Source: JANNBN01 sp031385545
GTDB taxonomy: Bacteria; Actinomycetota; Acidimicrobiia; Acidimicrobiales; JANYDT01
NCBI GenBank assembly: GCA_031385545.1
Contig: JANNBN010000125.1
Coordinates: forward strand, 1-64,000
Reading direction: 5' to 3'
Length of the DNA stretch: 64,000 nt
The notes beneath the pieces are model-generated. The model saw only the letters and a program-made list of their open reading frames with translations. It had not been told where the DNA came from and did not search any database. A program made the position numbers and the translations under genes. Numbering within the stretch: position 1 is the stretch's first letter; the number at the start of each line of letters is the position of its first letter. Shown here in pieces: positions 62,178 to 64,000 of this stretch.

Positions 62178-63377
62178 ATGAACACGACTGGCTCAGCGGT
62201 GCGCACAATCCTGCATGCAGACCTCGACGCGTTCTACGCGTCGGTGGAGCAAAGGGACAACCCGGCCCTTCGAGGCAAGCCGGTGCTGGTCGGTATGGGC
62301 GTTGTCACTGCCGCAAGTTACGAAGCCAAACGTGCCGGCGTGCGATGCCCGACAAGCGTGCGGGAAGCATTGCGCCTGTGCCCCGACGCGATCGTGGTCC
62401 AAGCTCGTATGCGCGCGTACAGTGAGGCAAGCGAAGCCGTGTTTCGGATATTTCGCGAGACGTCGCCCGAGGTGGAGGGGTTGTCCATCGACGAGGCCTT
62501 CATAGACGTCACCGGGCTCCGACGGTTGGTTGGAGACGGCCCAAGCATCGCCCGCACTTTACGAGCACGGGTTGCTGCCGAAGTGGGCCTGCCGGTCAGC
62601 GTCGGTGTGGCAACCACCAAGCACCTGGCCAAAGTTGCCAGTGCTGCAGCGAAACCCGATGGCCTTGTTGTTGTGGAGCCCGGCAAAGAGGCCGAGTTCC
62701 TCCACCCGCTCCCCGTCGAAGTGCTGTGGGGTGTTGGGCCGGTGACGGCAGCCAGATTGCACGCACGTGGGCTGCGATTGGTGGCAGACATCGCTGCTTT
62801 GGATGAAGACAACCTGATCGACTCTGTTGGCAAGGCTGCGGGACGGCACCTCTTTGCACTTGCCCACAATCAAGATCCGCGCCGGGTCGATACCGGTCGC
62901 CGGCGCCGGTCAATTGGTTCACAGAGTTCGTTTCCCCACGGCGGGCTCAATCGCGACGACTGCGATGCGCTGCTGCTCAGCGTCGTCGACCGGGTGTGCT
63001 CCCGCCTGCGGCGAGCCGATCGAGTCGCCCGCACTGTTGTGCTGCGGCTTCGCTACGGCGACTTCACCAACGCAACCCGGTCTCACACCATGGTCGAGGC
63101 CACCAACACCACTTCCACCATCCTCACCACGGTGCAAGATCTGTTCACCGCCGTCTGGCCCGAAGCGCTGAGGCGTGGGTTGACCCGAATTGGGTTGTCG
63201 GTCACCGGGCTGAGCTCGGACGGTACCGTGCAGCTGGCGCTCCCGTTCAACGCGGGCCAGTCCCTTGCGTTCGACACAACGCTCGATGCCATTCATCAAC
63301 GCTTCGGCAAGTCCTCGGTCACCCGCGCCACCAATCTGGGCAGGCGATTCACCGAGGTTCCCATGCTGCTGGACTAG
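62178..63377 (+). CDS. dinB: DNA polymerase IV (Y family)
   Basis: A 399-residue translesion polymerase. ILHADLDAFYASVEQ supplies the first catalytic Asp, LSIDEAFIDVTG the second acidic pair, and a little-finger domain closes the protein. VWGVGPVTAARLHARGLRL-type helix-hairpin-helix elements are visible. It lacks an obvious C-terminal beta-clamp QLxLF motif, though VQLALPF near 351-357 may serve. The LexA box upstream indicates SOS induction. Confidence 0.95.
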   Translation: MNTTGSAVRTILHADLDAFYASVEQRDNPALRGKPVLVGMGVVTAASYEAKRAGVRCPTSVREALRLCPDAIVVQARMRAYSEASEAVFRIFRETSPEVEGLSIDEAFIDVTGLRRLVGDGPSIARTLRARVAAEVGLPVSVGVATTKHLAKVASAAAKPDGLVVVEPGKEAEFLHPLPVEVLWGVGPVTAARLHARGLRLVADIAALDEDNLIDSVGKAAGRHLFALAHNQDPRRVDTGRRRRSIGSQSSFPHGGLNRDDCDALLLSVVDRVCSRLRRADRVARTVVLRLRYGDFTNATRSHTMVEATNTTSTILTTVQDLFTAVWPEALRRGLTRIGLSVTGLSSDGTVQLALPFNAGQSLAFDTTLDAIHQRFGKSSVTRATNLGRRFTEVPMLLD

Positions 63378-63421
63378 AGGGCAATCCGTGGGGTCGCTGA
63401 GCATCGCCAGGTCTGAGGTTC

Positions 63422-64000
63422 TCACCGGCCAAGGTCGCTTTCGGCGACGCACCGCAGTGCCTGGGCGGCGATTGTCAGAGCGGGGTTCATCGCGGCAGAG
63501 GACGGGAAAAACCCACCATCGATCACCCACAGGTTGGGCACATCGTGTGAACGACACCATGGGTCAACCACGCTGGTCGCTCCGCTTTCGCCGGCCACCG
63601 TCGTTCCGCACATGTGGCTGTTCATCGAGATGTCGAATTGCTGTGTGAACATATGGTCGTATCCCACAGAGCGGAGCAGCCCCTTGGCCTTGGCAAGCAG
63701 GCATGCGTGGTTAGCCGTGCCGAGCGCAGTGCGTGTGGTGGTGATGCGGCCCGACGCATCAACCGTCACTCGGTTGTCTGGGTGCGCAAAGTCCTCGGCC
63801 ATCACCAGCCACTCCACACTGCGGTGGGCAATTGCATCAAGGAAGCGTAGAGGCACCCTTGTCGCCCAACTCTTCATCATGATGCCCTGCACCTTTCCGA
63901 TGAGCTGCAACACTCCGAAGGGCTGCCCGCTGCCGGTGTCGTGATACCAGTCGTTCACCGACAATGTCTTCTGGAACGTCGCATCGTTCGGGAGGGAGAA
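63422..64000 (-). CDS. GMC-family oxidoreductase, partial (N-terminus beyond window)
   Basis: The frame is open to the last base of the window and encodes the C-terminal 192 residues of a glucose-methanol-choline flavoprotein. HMCGTTVAGESGATSVVDPW carries the catalytic His region, and NLWVIDGGFFPSSAAMNPAL then TIAAQALR is the closing FAD motif. Upstream residues (SLPNDATFQKTLSVNDWYHD) are in frame. Substrates in the family range from alcohols and sugars to sterols. Confidence 0.9.
   Translation of the reverse strand, partial: FSLPNDATFQKTLSVNDWYHDTGSGQPFGVLQLIGKVQGIMMKSWATRVPLRFLDAIAHRSVEWLVMAEDFAHPDNRVTVDASGRITTTRTALGTANHACLLAKAKGLLRSVGYDHMFTQQFDISMNSHMCGTTVAGESGATSVVDPWCRSHDVPNLWVIDGGFFPSSAAMNPALTIAAQALRCVAESDLGR

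Overview
The window is about 64 kb of high-GC chromosomal DNA, densely packed with genes on both strands. It looks like an actinobacterium, and an Acidimicrobiia (Ilumatobacter-like) member is my best guess. The reasons are a LigC-type ATP-dependent ligase, a KGD-type fused 2-oxoglutarate decarboxylase/dehydrogenase, LLM flavin/F420-type oxidoreductases, EttA, a CGAAC-N4-GTTCG LexA box before dinB, and many genes that appear leaderless (a TANNNT -10 hexamer 5-8 nt before the start codon). No rRNA gene, intact tRNA, IS element or CRISPR array was seen. Taxonomy and function are inferred from sequence recall only; no database was searched.

Layout. 1-9 kb: DUF72 remnant and LigC, AarF/UbiB kinase, MFE-2-like SDR, a DPM-type glycosyltransferase, an acyltransferase-3 membrane protein, an unknown secreted protein and an acyl-CoA dehydrogenase. 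9-13 kb: an intergenic repeat cluster, a broken nucleoside hydrolase, a geranylgeranyl-reductase-type flavoprotein and a polytopic membrane protein. 13-19 kb: gltB-gltD. 19-24 kb: VanW protein, creatininase-like hydrolase and a PYROXD2-like flavoprotein. 24-30 kb: a five-gene minus-strand set (LLM monooxygenase, cytosine-deaminase-like amidohydrolase, ABC ATPase, permease, lipoprotein) that could import and open an N-heterocycle. 30-34 kb: a COG4315 secreted protein, ECF sigma and anti-sigma factors, a phosphoribosyltransferase and a fasciclin-OmpA protein. 34-39 kb: nitronate monooxygenase, small membrane protein, EttA, a repeat-rich gap with a DUF429 remnant, and a secreted alpha/beta hydrolase. 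39-44 kb: kgd and galE.

44-50 kb holds the most unusual locus. A class III cyclase-ATPase regulator is divergent from a bacterial lipoxygenase. The lipoxygenase is tail-to-tail, with no gap, with a catalase-fold gene that resembles the allene oxide synthase half of the coral AOS-lipoxygenase fusion. Together they look like an unfused two-enzyme oxylipin pathway with a linked sensor.

50-64 kb: methyltransferase, CitE-like lyase, DksA-like zinc finger protein and SDR. Next comes a decayed island (HigB- and XRE-like remnants, a perfect 11-bp-arm operator, and the 3' part of a tRNA with a CAU anticodon). After it lie a HAD hydrolase, a NYN-S1-histone-H1-like fusion, exonuclease III, a thioesterase and an ABC-F protein in one run, an intact AbrB/PIN pair, an LLM oxidoreductase, LexA-controlled dinB and a partial GMC oxidoreductase.

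Intergenic regions carry several unrelated short tandem repeats. They also carry at least two dispersed structured repeat families, each with two copies in this window.
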